From Crotophaga sulcirostris (lineage: Eukaryota > Chordata > Aves > Cuculiformes > Crotophagidae): a DNA stretch of 64,000 nucleotides. Below, one piece after another: positions 26,101 through 39,800 of this stretch. Position 1 is the first letter of the stretch. Each line of letters opens with the position of its first letter. The notes under the pieces were generated by a model. That model searched no databases. It had not been told where the DNA came from and saw nothing but the letters and a program-made list of their open reading frames with translations. The stretch is taken from contig VYZB01000217.1 in assembly GCA_013397455.1 (NCBI GenBank), forward strand, positions 310,001 through 374,000. Direction: 5' to 3'. Both the position numbers and the translations under genes were made by a program.

Positions 26101-29100
26101 GCACTGGCAAGATTATAGCTCTGACCAAAGGGCACATTTTCTCTATAGTCTGCAGTCTTGTTCCCACAGCTGGCAAGGTGAGAGAATGGATAGTCTTTAT
26201 GTCATGGTTTTCTCTTGTGAGCTCAATTTCTCTCCTAGAGAAAGTACAGAAAAGAAAAGTGGAAAAAAGTGGGAGGTGGATGATGAACAGCCAAGCTTTA
26301 GTAGGACAGGGATAGGATATGTACTTGGATTTGGCAGCTGAAACATGCTTTCAGGTCCTCAGCACAAAGCACGACAAATCTCATGGCATGTAACAGCACT
26401 TCAGACAGACGTTGGTTGATGTCAAACTGATGTGAAATGAAAAGCTGCTTTTCAGTTTGTCAGATCATGACTTTTTGATTTGGGCTGAGCTGGCCTGAAA
26501 CAAAACATTCTGGTCTATTTTTTCTCATTCAAAATCAAACAATCTTTCCTCTTTCCATGACAATTTCTGGGATTTTTTTGCTATGGACATGTATTGAGCC
26601 TGTTTTCTATCACCTGCAAAGAGCCAGTTAGATAGAAAATACGTGCCACCTCTATTTTTTTAATTGTTGAAATCTTTGACTAATGCCATCATAAGACATA
26701 CGTTTAGACTAAAAATAATGGAAAGCCCTCTGGAGATGATGGAAAGCCCTTTCCTCTGCCCTTTCTGACTTTCTGATGCCACAGAACATAATTTGACCTG
26801 CACAGCTTGACCAAAAGTTCAGCAGGCCTGGGGTATAACTTCAAAACGTCACTTTGAATCAAATCCATGTACTAGAAGGCCCTCCCCAAATCACGCTTCT
26901 TTATGCTTCAAAACAGGCTTGATAATAGTGTTGCTCTTCACTAAAATTGCAGTAGAAAAAAAAAATCAGAGAGCTGCAGTACAAACGTCTTCAGCAGGAT
27001 TTCCAAAATCCTTGCCCTTAAGGTAAGTAAGGAGGACAGATTCCTTGCAATATGAGAAATATTTCTATTCCAGAGTCACTTAAGCACTACAAAACCCCCT
27101 GAATTTGTGTAATTCTGAAACACATTTACAATAAAAGTAGGAATATGCAGCCACATATTTAATCAGAAAAACAGCAAGAGAATGCGCCACATGTGTGAAT
27201 TTTGGCTAAATCAGCATTTTCCTAGGAAATGTCATTGGCTGAAAAGAATTTAAACTCAGCAAAATTTGCTTCCTTTTTGTTTCAATTAAACAATTCTGAA
27301 TTCAGATGAAAATATTCAGGGAGTATTATGAGTAAATTATCAGCATTCTCTAGGTACATTTTCCCATGAAGTCTCTGATATGGATGTTTAGAATTCAAGT
27401 TTTGGAAGCAGTTACCTATGGCACTTTTGTTTTTTTCCTCTGCTTGGAAAAACAGATTTACTGATTAAATGCCTTTCTTTGATAACAAATGTGTGTTTGA
27501 GTGCCAGATCGGGCCATCTCCAAAGACCTCCATGGACAAAGCTGAAAATTATCTGTATTTGCAGTTGAATAAATGGCTTCACAGAATTACAAGTAATTGT
27601 GAAGGTGTTCCTTATTTGGCCAGTAGCATACTCAAGTAATTTTTGTCTATACGGTGTTCTGCCAGCCCTAGATTAAGTACCTGAACGACATGGAAATGCT
27701 TTACACTGTGTAAAACTAAATTTGTATGTTTCTCTAGAACTAGGAGAAATATTAACATTGCTTTAGAGTCATGACAAATCGTTTAGCTCTTTTTCTGGTT
27801 GAACAGCCATAGTCTGATTAAGTTTTGCTTAAGGATTAATATAGCCTATATAAGTTTTGTGCAATATCCTTTAAAATAATAGTATTATACTCTAACCTCA
27901 GTCATTACCTGATTTTTCTCCTCAATAAGAAAGCAAAGTCTCCTAGACTGGAGACATTATATAAATTGTACTGTTTAGTAATAGCAATGTTCATTACAAG
28001 AGGCTTAATTACGGTCATCATTTATAAAAAAAAATCACTGTTGTCACAGAAAGCATAATAATGAATGTCTTTTGTTTAAAAATTAATGAAACATTTTTTC
28101 TGAAGGTATGAAGTCTACTAGTCTGTGGGGTGTCATCACTTTTATTTTCTTCTTTAAAAGAACTAATATTAATGAAAATTAGATTCCAAATAATTGCAAA
28201 ATGGGAGTCTTTTTTACACTGCAACTTGGATATGTTTTTTTATTTACATGGTAAACCACACAAAAGCCAAAAAGAAGAGATACAAAAATAAAAGACAGTC
28301 CTTTTTAGTTATGCTGGAATTATTTTGTATGCAGGACCAAGTTGCACTCTTATTTTCACTGGTGCAAGTAAATGGCAACTTTAATTCTATTCCAATTTAC
28401 AGCAGAGTACTTGGGCGCTTTCTTGCTTCTAGGGACTAATACATAATGTGAGTAGCCTAAATTAGAACTTACTATATATCTTCCTCAAGGGAAGATGTTC
28501 TCCAGTGCAGGAGTTCCAAGCAATGCTTATGGCAAGGGCTTAAGATATATGGGGCACAGGCTTTACAATACCTAGATTCACTATGATTAATTTTAGCAAG
28601 TCAGGCGGATGGAAAGCAGCTTTTAGCTTTCAGAAGAAATTATATCGTAATGTTTTTGTAGCAGGCTTTAGTTGATGTGTAAATTGAACCATATCATTTT
28701 TAAATAAAGCAATTTGTAGTGAGCTCACTGACACTTTACATGTCAGTTTTAATTCAGCAGTAGTAACTCTGAGTTTGGGAGAACATGGATTCTTCATTAC
28801 ACCAGGCATTTTGTCCTTAGCTAAACCTGGCAAAACAGATTGGAGTGGCATACTTTTGAAACTTCAGAAAAGTTAGGTGCCTGTGGTTGCTTCTTGAAAA
28901 CAACAGAATGAAGAATATGAACAGAAAATTGTTGCTTCATCATATTGAAGAAGCCGTCTGTTTGTAACCAGTTTTGTCTCTGAGGTGTGGCTGTGAACTT
29001 TTTTTGGATCAGAGTCCACAAAGTCTAGGTACAGACTACTTGGAAATCTTTAGCCCTTCCAGAATAAATTAGTAAACAAAAAAAAAAACCCGCTGGCAAA

Positions 29101-32100
29101 GAAAAGGTTTTAGAAAATTAAGTGTTGAGCTAATTAAATGCATATTTCAGCAGCATTTATTTGACATTGATTGGCTGAGGCCACTTACTGTGAAGAGTTG
29201 AATAGCTAATTCAACTGCTAAGCATCTCCTAAAGGAGATGACCTCGGGGTCACATAATTGTAACAGTAATTTATTTAGTTGAAGAAACAAATATGTTCTC
29301 AATTAGCTTAGCAGGCGTTATAATAACACTAGTGGGATTTATATTTGCTTATGTCACTCTGCTGTAAGGATAAAGTTATTGGATCTATTTGCCTGTATTT
29401 AGTCACACAGTTCATGATTCTCCACAGAAGAGATGTGAAGGTTTGCTCATCCTGATTAACAGGTGTCCAATCCTAATGCTGCAGATATTGGCATAATCAC
29501 TCAAGGGACCTGAGACACGCAAACACAGCAGTAATACTGGCAGAAGGCAGTGTTACTTACTTAAATATTTCTTATGCTGATTTTTTTTCCCCATTACGAA
29601 TTCTAAGGCTTCTCAGACTTGTCCCATAAATTGGTGCCTGATCCGAGATTATTCCACTACTGGGACTCTTGGAGGTTTATCGCAGATACATTATTCTGCT
29701 GCAATTTTTTCCCGTACTGTTTTAATCTGTTGTCACTACAAAACGGAAAAGCAGTAATTCATTTGACTGCTCTACCTTAATACTGCAACAATCCTCTGAT
29801 CTAAACTTCTTAATGTATTTCTTTTAATTTTCAAATGTTGGCACATTTTCACTGATCACTGGTCGGGGTATATGTCAAAGAATGTAGAATAATGTAATTT
29901 ACCTACCCCACACCACAACATGGGATTTATGGAATCTTGTTATCTAAAGTTGCCCATTATCAACAACTACCATCACAACCAAAGCAACCATGGGAATTTT
30001 GTAGAAATAGGTCCACAAGACAGCTGGGGGAAAAAGTCCATTAAAAAAAAAAATAGGAAAGAGATTTTCATGCTCCTCTGTGTTTTTGGAAGCAGAAGAG
30101 TGAGTCTGTAAAGGCTAGCAGTGGCCGAGGGGAGAAGTGAGCTAGGCTCGACTTTCTGAGCTCTGCCAGGAGAGGTCTCTGCAGGACTCACTACTGCAGG
30201 AAGTGCAGGACGGAGCCCCTAAGTGTTTTCCCCTCTGTGCCAAGCCAAGGGGAAAAAGCACAGCACGCCCATGACATACGTGCCAAATCAGCTCTATCTC
30301 TATCTTGTAGGCAGCTTGGTTTCATCACATGCTACCATTTATACAAATTAGAGGTAGGTGAAGAAATTCTTTACTGTTTAGAAACTGAGTTAATCAAGTT
30401 ATTAAGGCAGGCTGGCTGAGTTGATTTTCTTAATTTCTAATAAATACAAATCACACACCCCAAGAAAGAGATGGGTGAAACAAAGATAACTGCATATTCC
30501 TAGAGTTATCATTTGTAGTATTTCCTAATTTTGCAGGGCACTTATACCTGTGCTTTGATCTCATATACATTTTTAAATATTTTGCTGAGTAGAGCTGGAC
30601 ATCACTCAGCCTGTGTCAGGAGGATTTCTGGATTGCCTTATTTTCTGAGTCTTGGTAACCTGCTCCTACTATTTCCCTGCTCGTGGGAAGGCTCTGCATG
30701 CAACACAGCACTTCCACAAGTCAGAGGGTGTTTTGTGGGAGTCAAGAAAACTTTTATCTTGTGAATGGAGCTCCAGATTGCATACCGTATAAAGCTACAA
30801 ACACCATATGCTATATAATAGAATATCTGTCCCTTAAAGTACGCAACAAACCTATTTGTTATTAATTTTTCATAATATTTTTTAGTCAGTGAGGGGTTTG
30901 AATTTTGCATATAGATGCAGTTCATTTTGTAGCCAGTGTGATTTTACAATTTTTGTTTAAAGGAAAGATATTTTCAAATTAGACTAATTATTCTCCATTT
31001 TAAAACACTAAGTTGTACAACTCTCTCTGTAGAGGCTTGGTAGAAGAGATGAAGAAATCAAAGAGCTGTTTAGTTCTCTTCAGTCCCAAGCTCCCTATTG
31101 ACTAGGAGAACTGATGAGAAGAAAAACCCAATGAGAAGTTTACAAGCATAATAGAAAATATTTTAGCAGCACTAAGCAACATGTTTTCCATTTACAACTC
31201 AATGTTTTGAAAGAAATTGAAGGCAACAGCAAATGAGCAACTTTGATCAGGATACTTATGTTGGTGTTGGAATATGGATTTTAGTGGCTGTCTGTGGACA
31301 CTGGAGCTTGGAAGTTGACTGGGATTTGCAAACAGGTTAAAACATTTTTTGTGCTTTCAGTCCATTATGATATTTCATTGTAAAAAGACCATTTAATGTT
31401 AGCAAAAAAAGAAAAAAAAATCTTTCTTTACAGGTAGAGTCTCATCCTCTCTTAAGCACTTCAAGGTGTTGGAAATTTTCACTCTGTCCTCTCTCCAAAC
31501 TCATAGTCTACTCAGCGTGTGAAGCTTCCTGTTGATGATATGTCAAAGCCTTTTTTACCAGCACAAAGGTTATTGAATCTTACAAGTTAGTATGCACATC
31601 CACCTTCAATTTAATTAACTCACTAACAGTCTTCAAAACAGCTGTGACAGCTATGGTTTGTTGCACAAAATGCCGTATTTTATGGATGAAAGCACATTTT
31701 TATTCAGGGTTTCACTTCTTCAAGTGGAACAATTTTTAAGAATTCTTGTGTAGGTTATGAACGCTGTTTTAAAGCAAGTGCTGTAATATTCTGCCAAAGC
31801 AATTTGAAACACCAAGGTTTACCATACGGATTTTGCAGTGACTGTTGTAATGTTCTGTATGACTGTTTTATGTAGGCATTTTCAGTCTATCAAGCTTAAT
31901 ATTAGTTTAAATACTGGTGTGGTGCTTCTACTCACACCAAATCTGACCATGGTCCATAGTGGTAACAGCAAATCTTTTTATATGGGCTAATCTATGGTCT
32001 ACACATTATCTGTATGTAAATGAACAAATATATTCTATGGCAAACCCAATACTTTAACTTGGTGGTGGAAAGGCTGGAAAGAAAGGGTGGAGGAACTCTC

Positions 32101-33765
32101 TCCTTGCCCTTACTTAACATGTGAAGAAGTACCAGACAACCACTAAGATTCTTCCCCACTTCCGTATTTCTGTGGCCTGTCCTTAAGTTCTTCTTACACT
32201 TGACTTTGTGGACAACATCACAACACCAGCAGTGCTGCTCTCATTCTTAGTTTTCTTCACTATGACAGCAGAGTTCTTTACCACAATTTTTGCTCTTTAT
32301 CCTCTCCTCAGAAAATCCTCTGGGTAAGCAACAGTGGAAGGGAAAGATTTTCCCTCTTGTTGCAGTGTTTAGACAACCCAAAGTCAAGAACTGCTTGGTT
32401 TTGCTGGGTTTTTTTCTTCATGCTCTTTATTTTGTGTTCATAATAATTCTACTCATCACAGATCAACCTGTCCTCTAGGACTGTAGTCAGCTGCAGGGAC
32501 AAAAGGGACAGAACAGCAAGGAAATGATGACATAAGGAAAACCTGTGATGTTTTAGTTGCAGTTTGTGTTGAGAAAAATTCCTCAGGACTAGATTTCCTC
32601 CAGTGCAGGTAATCTTCTATTAGCATTAATGGCACTTACGTAGATGTGCTTCCTAGGAAGAAAGACATACCTTTGTGTCCAGATGCATGACCAGCAATTG
32701 TATAAGGAAATCTTCATGCTCTGTAGTTTAACAGTAGATTCTAGGTTTCCCCTAGACAGAGCAAGCCCTGCCTCTTGGTAGAGAAGTCACCTTATAGTTA
32801 AGACACTCCTGAGACATGTGAATTCAACACAGCAGTCTTGCTGAAAGGAAAGTGTCATGGGTTATATCAGTACATTTTTAATAAAATTCTCTTACCTTGA
32901 TCAATCTATACCCTTAAAATTGAAGCTGAGATTAATTCTGCAAAATACATTGTGGTACTGTATTAATACTTGAAATCATCTTACAAAATGCTTGCTTTCA
33001 TATTTGGCATAACTATTGTACCAGTATAGAAACTGCTTCTATTGACCTTTAGATTAAAAATATGTTGGATTATCATGATTGGCATATTCAAAATGACTCA
33101 TTCTTGCCAAACACAGCATAACAACTTTTTAACATTCCCTTTTCTTTACAACTGCTTCCACTTTCATTATATGAAATATGGCTGTATTATATACCACCTC
33201 TCATTGCCTAACATGCTTTTTTCAGAGTTCAAGAAGATTTACATTTCAAGCTAAATGTTTCAGTGATTGCTCTGTTGGATTTCATTATACCAGTGTAGTT
33301 AATCAAAGCAAGTCTGGCCTTGCAACCATGATTCATTGTATGGTTTTCTGAACTTAGTCATTTATACTGAATGAATATACACATTATCACCAGAGTACCA
33401 GATTTTCTTTAACAGCCCGCATGACACTGTACTGTAATGCTTTAGTAAACTGCTTAGGCCATGTGCGCATTGCATCTGCTTTTTTAATTACCTTTTTTTC
33501 CCACTCTTTTTAAGGAATTAATTGAAAGCCATTCTCTTTAGCAGGAGGAATGAGGGACTCACTAGGAATGTAGTAAGTGCAAGTGAAATTGCATTCTCTT
33601 CTGCTCCTGATGACTGCCATTTCACTATACACAGGAATATTTTCAGATCTGCATACTTCGTCTAGGCAGCTGGGTGGTCTGCACAACAGTCATTAACAAG
33701 AAATCCCCAAACAAGCATAACAGGCTGACATTTGGCTGAGTTTTACTCAACTACATGCATTATAG
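23120..33765. other. stretch without a confirmed gene; a few possible upstream exons
   Basis: No complete gene was found. Three segments have good splice-like borders and an open frame: 26953-27022 (donor GTAAGT), 30311-30353 (acceptor TATCTTGTAG, donor GTAGGT) and 32251-32323 (donor GTAAGC). Their codon phases do not join directly to one another, so they are weak candidates for more 5' exons of the 33.8-51.0 kb gene. A candidate regulatory block lies at 29100-29370. Confidence 0.35.
29100..29370. promoter_or_regulatory. candidate conserved non-coding regulatory block
   Basis: A compact stretch with several homeodomain-like cores (GCTAATTAAATGCA, AGCTAATTCAAC, CAATTAGCTTAGC), a CCAAT-box-like motif in GATTGGCTGAGG, a small palindrome CTCCTAAAGGAG, and a nuclear-receptor-like AGATGACCTCGGGGTCA, which holds half-sites TGACC and GGTCA. 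It is non-coding and non-repetitive. It resembles a developmental enhancer, but conservation is untested. Confidence 0.3.
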
Positions 33766-33802
33766 TGGAATTCAGTTACGGGCAAAAGAATCACTGGTTT
33801 TG
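33766..33802 (+). CDS. candidate exon (phase 0 to 1)
   Basis: Acceptor CATTATAG, donor GTATGG. The frame reads WNSVTGKRITGF plus one base, which joins the next segment as an aspartate codon. At 37 bases it is very short, so chance is a real possibility; phase agreement with 35153 is the main support. Confidence 0.28.
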
Positions 33803-36800
33803 GTATGGCGGAGAAAAGATTTTGTGGTTTCTGTTTCTTTAACCTGGACAATCAAAATAAGTATGGTTTTTATACCACTATTGATGGGGCAAATTCTTTT
33901 ATCAGCCAAAAACCCTATGTTAGCTAACACTTCCAAAGTATTTTGCAGAGTTATGCAGGCTAGAATCTGTCTTCAGCATGCTGGCAGTGTTGAGTTAAAG
34001 CCTTAGCAAACTCTTTTAAATGCTATAAATCAAACACACAGAGGTATTTAGCTACCTAGAGGTGAAGATGTGTGTTTAGTGAGATTTACCTAAGTGCCTA
34101 AACAGGCCAGGTTCTTAACTCCCACCAAAACTGAATGACAGTACTTCAAGTACCTCTGTAAATCAAGATGCTTGTACTTCTGTCTACAATGTTTTTTTAA
34201 AATGCGTTAATACTAGTACCTGCTATTATCATACCTTTATTCTCTGTCTGGACTGAATATATATGATAGTTATATGCTTTTAGGATAATGTAGAGGAAAG
34301 TAGCACTAGGAAAAACACTTTTGACGTTTCTCTAGATGACTGTGGTATCTCTGTCTTCCTAATCTCTGCTTGTGCTCAGTTGCTGCACTAAAACATACTC
34401 TGTGGGGTTCACCATTTCCATTACAAACAAAACATGTTAGCTGTTAGGTGTTAGGTGTGACAGAGTGAGAAGCCAGTCCACCTAAAGAGAAGACAACAAC
34501 AGGGATTGCCAATTTTGGATCAGTTACTTGCAAAAAGTATGTGTGGCTGGCAGGGAGAGATTTCTAATTTTGTTCAAGTTTCAGTGTGTAATTTTCTATA
34601 AAATAGATGCCAGTTTCTAAGCTGGATTACAGTAATTTTGCATCTAATAGGTTAAATGGTTATAAATTGATTGGATCCAGTTATGGTAGTTCTCCTTGGT
34701 TAGAAGGATCCTCCGTTTATTTAAGGTCTCCAAAACAGCTTCTCTGACACAGCTCCTTTTAGCCTTTGTCATAGAAGAACTGTATTACAAAGTGAAAAGT
34801 GATTTCTGCCTCCTCAAGCAACCCTGAGGACAATGGTTAGCCAGCACAGCAAGGAATAAAATCAATTTCGAAGATGACTATTGGATATCTGTTGCTACTG
34901 TCGTTGGCCTAGTTTTTTACTGCCTAACAAAACCTAACAAAAGGTATCCGAGAGCATCAAACAATTACAAAAAGGGAAGACAGACAAATAATATGCAAAT
35001 ATCTGCCACTAGGATTGCCTTTGTGTCCTCCATGTCACTTATCTGCTCTGCCGACAGCATATTGTTAATTCATTCTCCTGTTTAAAAATGGGATTGTACT
35101 TTGTGCTGGCTACGTGATAATCACAATCACCCTTTGTGTTTGCTTTCAACAGACATTAGAATGATTGCTTTTACTGACAGAAATGGTCACAGAACACATG
35201 CTCACCTATCACATGCAAGGGTATTCACTGAAACTAAATGTCATATTCACATGTGTAAATATTTCTTCCAGAAGTATATGCTTGTTGTTCCAGTGCATGA
35301 ATAGAAATAATACCTTGTGACTTATCTGGCTTATCACAACTAAGCAGACCAAATAAGTTGTCAAATATTTACAGATAATGGTTTTGAGTTAATCTATATG
35401 GTTACTTTTTTAAAAAAATATAATTTCAAATAACAAATGAATCTGAAAAACAATGATCTGTTTGCAGATATTCTATTTGTAAAAATAAGGCAACATGTAT
35501 CTGATGAAATGTTCGTTTTGAATTATTCACTAGTGTGAAACTGTAGTAAGTGTTAAGATAAAAGATTTGTAAACTCATCAAGCATTCAACAAAATTCACC
35601 AAGCCTGCTGCATTTTTTTTGGTCATGTCATTTCTGCACATGAAAATATATTCATGAATTTGAAAGATTCTACACAATTTACATTTACTGAATTAACAAT
35701 TACTCAGAAGTTAAAGCAAATCTATATTATCAATACATCTTTTATTGCTTCAATTCAAAGACATATTACAGTTGCATATAGCTTAATACTTCCCAGAACA
35801 TGTAGCTTATTTTTTTCCCAATACAGGTAATTCCAATAACAAAGAAGAAAACTACGCAGCTTTTTTGTCATTCAGTAAAACTGCAAGTGGGAGGAAATAT
35901 TATGTAACTATTAACTTAGTTTAATCATCCTTTTAGATTTTTTTAGGTTTAATTTGCTCTTCTATTTGCAGAAGACAATTCCAAGCCACATATAGAAGTT
36001 TCATTAATTCTACTAAGTCCTGATTTGAGGGTATACACTGTGCTCATATAGGGTATTTGGCTGTTTGGTTCAGGTAAAACTTTTCCCAAGTTGCTATGAT
36101 TTAAATACGTTAAGGTAGCTAGGAACCTTCTTACAGAAAATTGTAAAGATTCAAGATAATCCCTACTGCAAGCAACTTAGGTACATTGTAATAAGCAGAA
36201 TGCCTATTTTTGATGGGTTTTTTCATATCTAAATAGTGGAATATGCAGCTGTTAACACCACTCAGATTGTTTTTTACAAAAGAAGTTTCACCACAAAAAC
36301 TGTGGCTATGTAATTTCCTGATCTCCTTATAGGAAGCGATTGTAGTTTATGATAGTCTAGAAAAGGATTTATGGGAGGTCAGATAGCCTTCTTAGATGGG
36401 TTTCTCTAGAGAAGTCCAACAGATCATTTTAAAGATTACTTCTTTAATAAGAAGTCCTCCACACAGTGAAACAGTGATAGCAAATACAGCATGGATTTAA
36501 CAGAATAATATCACTCTTTTTTGTAAAACACGTAAAGAATTGTACTGTTTGTCCTCTGATATTAATGAATAGTAAATAAAATGTGCTGCAGAATTTGGAA
36601 ATGTTTTGTTTAAAGCAATCCATTGTGAATGTATAGATTTTTTCAGAACACCTCCCCCTGCTGAATTCTTCACTGCTGAAATTTATACATCAAGAAGAGG
36701 TAGGAAAAAATCCTCTACCTACCTAAATGTTTGTAAGATGGTCATAATGTGTGCACAAACCCTAAAGCAACAATAAGTAACTTGCCAGATGGGGATACTG

Positions 36801-39800
36801 GAGAGGATTGACCTATTGTGTTGGGTGTTTTATTATTTCTTTCACTTGTGATTGTCTAAGATGTTTTAACACTTTACTGACAATGACAACAGAATCCTTT
36901 CATCTATGACCACTCCAGCAATGTTTACATTTACTTAGATGCAGGCCACATACCTAGATGCATTCAGGATCTCTAACTGGTGAAAAGGCATCTTTCCTAG
37001 CCATCATACTTAAGTGCCAGTGCCAGCCATAGTGTTTTCAAGCACTTGAGCATGAGTGGATTGGTCTCTTACTCACCCACACATTCAGATGTATTTATTG
37101 CAGTACTGTCAGCTATAAAATCCAAATGCTTACCAAGTATATATGGAGACCTTATGTAGGGTGAGTCACCTTTACCCTGTTCCACCTTCAGCAATTCTCC
37201 TATTTGATTCATTGTAAGAAAAATAAGCCCCAGTTATCAGAATGAAGCATTTGAAAATAGGCAACTAATGATACAGAAGTGTGTCTTACTAGTTTTGAAT
37301 TCAAGGCATATGTACATATATGAATGATCAATTCAGATAGACTCATTTTTACTAAAGCTGACTGGTAGTAATTTAAGAAAATGTTTTAAGATAAAAATAA
37401 AGAGCTGAACAGCACATTCAGCACCACCTGTATTCTCTGGGTCATCACATAAAGTGGCAAGCACCTTGTAATACACCTCAGGGTATTACAAACAATATAT
37501 CTTCCCATCAATTGCATTTCAGTTTTCTACAAAAGTCTTGCTGCTAAGACTATGTCACAACCAAAGTGAACAGAATATCCTTTAAATAATCAGATGATTT
37601 AAAAATGAAATTTTAAAAGTTAACCTAGCCCAGGAATGGATAAGCCACATCCATACTGCAGGCTGCATGATGGGGTAAGTCTCTTGATCAGTACCTGCAT
37701 GAACAAAGTTGTTGTATTTTATGTTGTTTTAAGACCATGTTGTAGAAGTCTGGTTAAGGCCATGGGTGGGACTCCAAACCAGCCTGAGCAAGGAAAGGTT
37801 AAGAAGAGATAGACTGCTTTCTCTGTATTTTGGAGAAAAGGGGAATTTCTAGAGCTTGCAGGGCTTTGCTTGGAGGTGATATAGTTTGAGGGTATTATCA
37901 AATAAAGACGTAAAATCAGCCACTTCATTGAATCAGTATGAACAACCGAGAAGACTGGCTCAGGCTGTGGCATGACAGAATGGGAACCAAAGAATCTAAT
38001 TCAAGGCTGGCAGGTTGGTGCCTTCCTTCTTAACTAATTATGGGTTAGCTTTGCTTGGTTCTTATAGGAATAGTTTTGTTTTGCATTATTATTACTACTA
38101 TTTTATTATTATTTTACTTTTCCAGTGACAGCACATTTATTATGCCTGGCCCAGGAGAAAGTATGTTTAGAGGTAAGCTATTTTCGAAATGTTTAGACTT
38201 TTCTGCTATATTCTTCTGCTCTATTCATACTAACATAAGCTGCAAAAGGATTTTAGTAGTACGCAAGGAAAGTCTGCTTGGCTCACAATAGTGACTTCCA
38301 CAGTCACAACTAATCTAGTCCTGGGACTTTTCACAACAGCAGTTCAGCTCTCATACGCAGGAAATTTTGAAAAAAAAGCCCACTTACCCTAAAATTCTTA
38401 GTCCTAATAAAACACAAAACAGAAAAATGACTCCACCACCCTCCTCCACCCCACACACTTTATTATCACAGACATCATCAAGCTGGTTTTACTTTCTATT
38501 TACTTATTTTTCTCCAAATCTCTTGGGACCTGTGCATAATTATCTTAAATGAACATCTTCAGTAAACAGGACATTTAAGCATATTTGTGTTATTCTGGCT
38601 TGTTGCAGTTGTTTGCCTGATTGGATGACATGGTGCTTTGATAATTTGAAAGGGAAAAGGTTTTTACAGCAAAATACACTGGCATGCTCTGCAAAAGCAA
38701 AGTAAGGAAAGAGATATATTTATTGTATTTGTTTTTTTCTCTGATATATCAGTTTTCAAAACATCTTGGAGACTGCAGAATTCTCACTCACACACATACA
38801 ACTTCTTATCATCTTGACTTTGAAGGTTCAAGGTTAATCACTTCCATTGCATAAAGAATTAATTTTCCCTTATGATGAAGACTCTTCTGAGGTTAATTTG
38901 AAAGGGCACTTGAGTTAGGACCTGCCACAGGGTACTTCAAGTTACACCAGACATGATCCTGAACCATTCGTCAGGTGGTTTGCTACTAGTCTAGGATAAG
39001 GCAACTGTATTACTGATACCTACAGACAAGACCAGTGCTTTCTGCTTTCTTGGCAGTTTTATAACTTTGGACTGATCTTTTAGGTGGAATGTGTATATAT
39101 CATTAATTTGACTGAGTTTGCAATAATCACAGTAATTTGAAAATTCTCCCTTAGAGCTAGAAAGAAATAAAGTGATTATTTCAAACATAAATCCATGCAT
39201 ACTTTAGACAAAACAACAGAGTAGGATACTGAAGGCTGGTTGTTCTATACCATATAGGGATTTCTTTATGTCTCAATACATAAGGGAAATTGGATTCAGA
39301 CTGATTTGGACTGCCCACTGTAAAACCGCATGCTGGTAGCAGAGTGAAGAGAGCTTGGTCATCTTTGGACTACCATCCTCATCTTATTCCAACTGCTAGA
39401 CAAAGATATTATCTAGCTCTTCATGCTGTGTATTTTAGAATTTTACACTGAATGAAGTCATATCACCTAAAATTCCAAAATGTTAGTAGGTGACATTACA
39501 TTTCTAATGAGTTTTCTAGTGAAAATTGTATTGCTTTTATTTTAGAAAATTGCTCCACAATCCAAAAGTGAAGTTTGAGAGTCTAATAAAAAATGGAAGT
39601 TGAAGAACCACATGAGCAATGCCTGTTCTTTGTCCCGTATGCATGTGGACGTATGACCACTCAATTGGTTCTTGTAACTTCAGTAACACAGACAGATCTA
39701 TTTTTACACATGCTAACTTGGAGCTCCCACTATGAAATTCTGAATGCTCAAACATTGTTGATGGTACTCTTGTGTATGTGGATATACAACCAATATTAAT

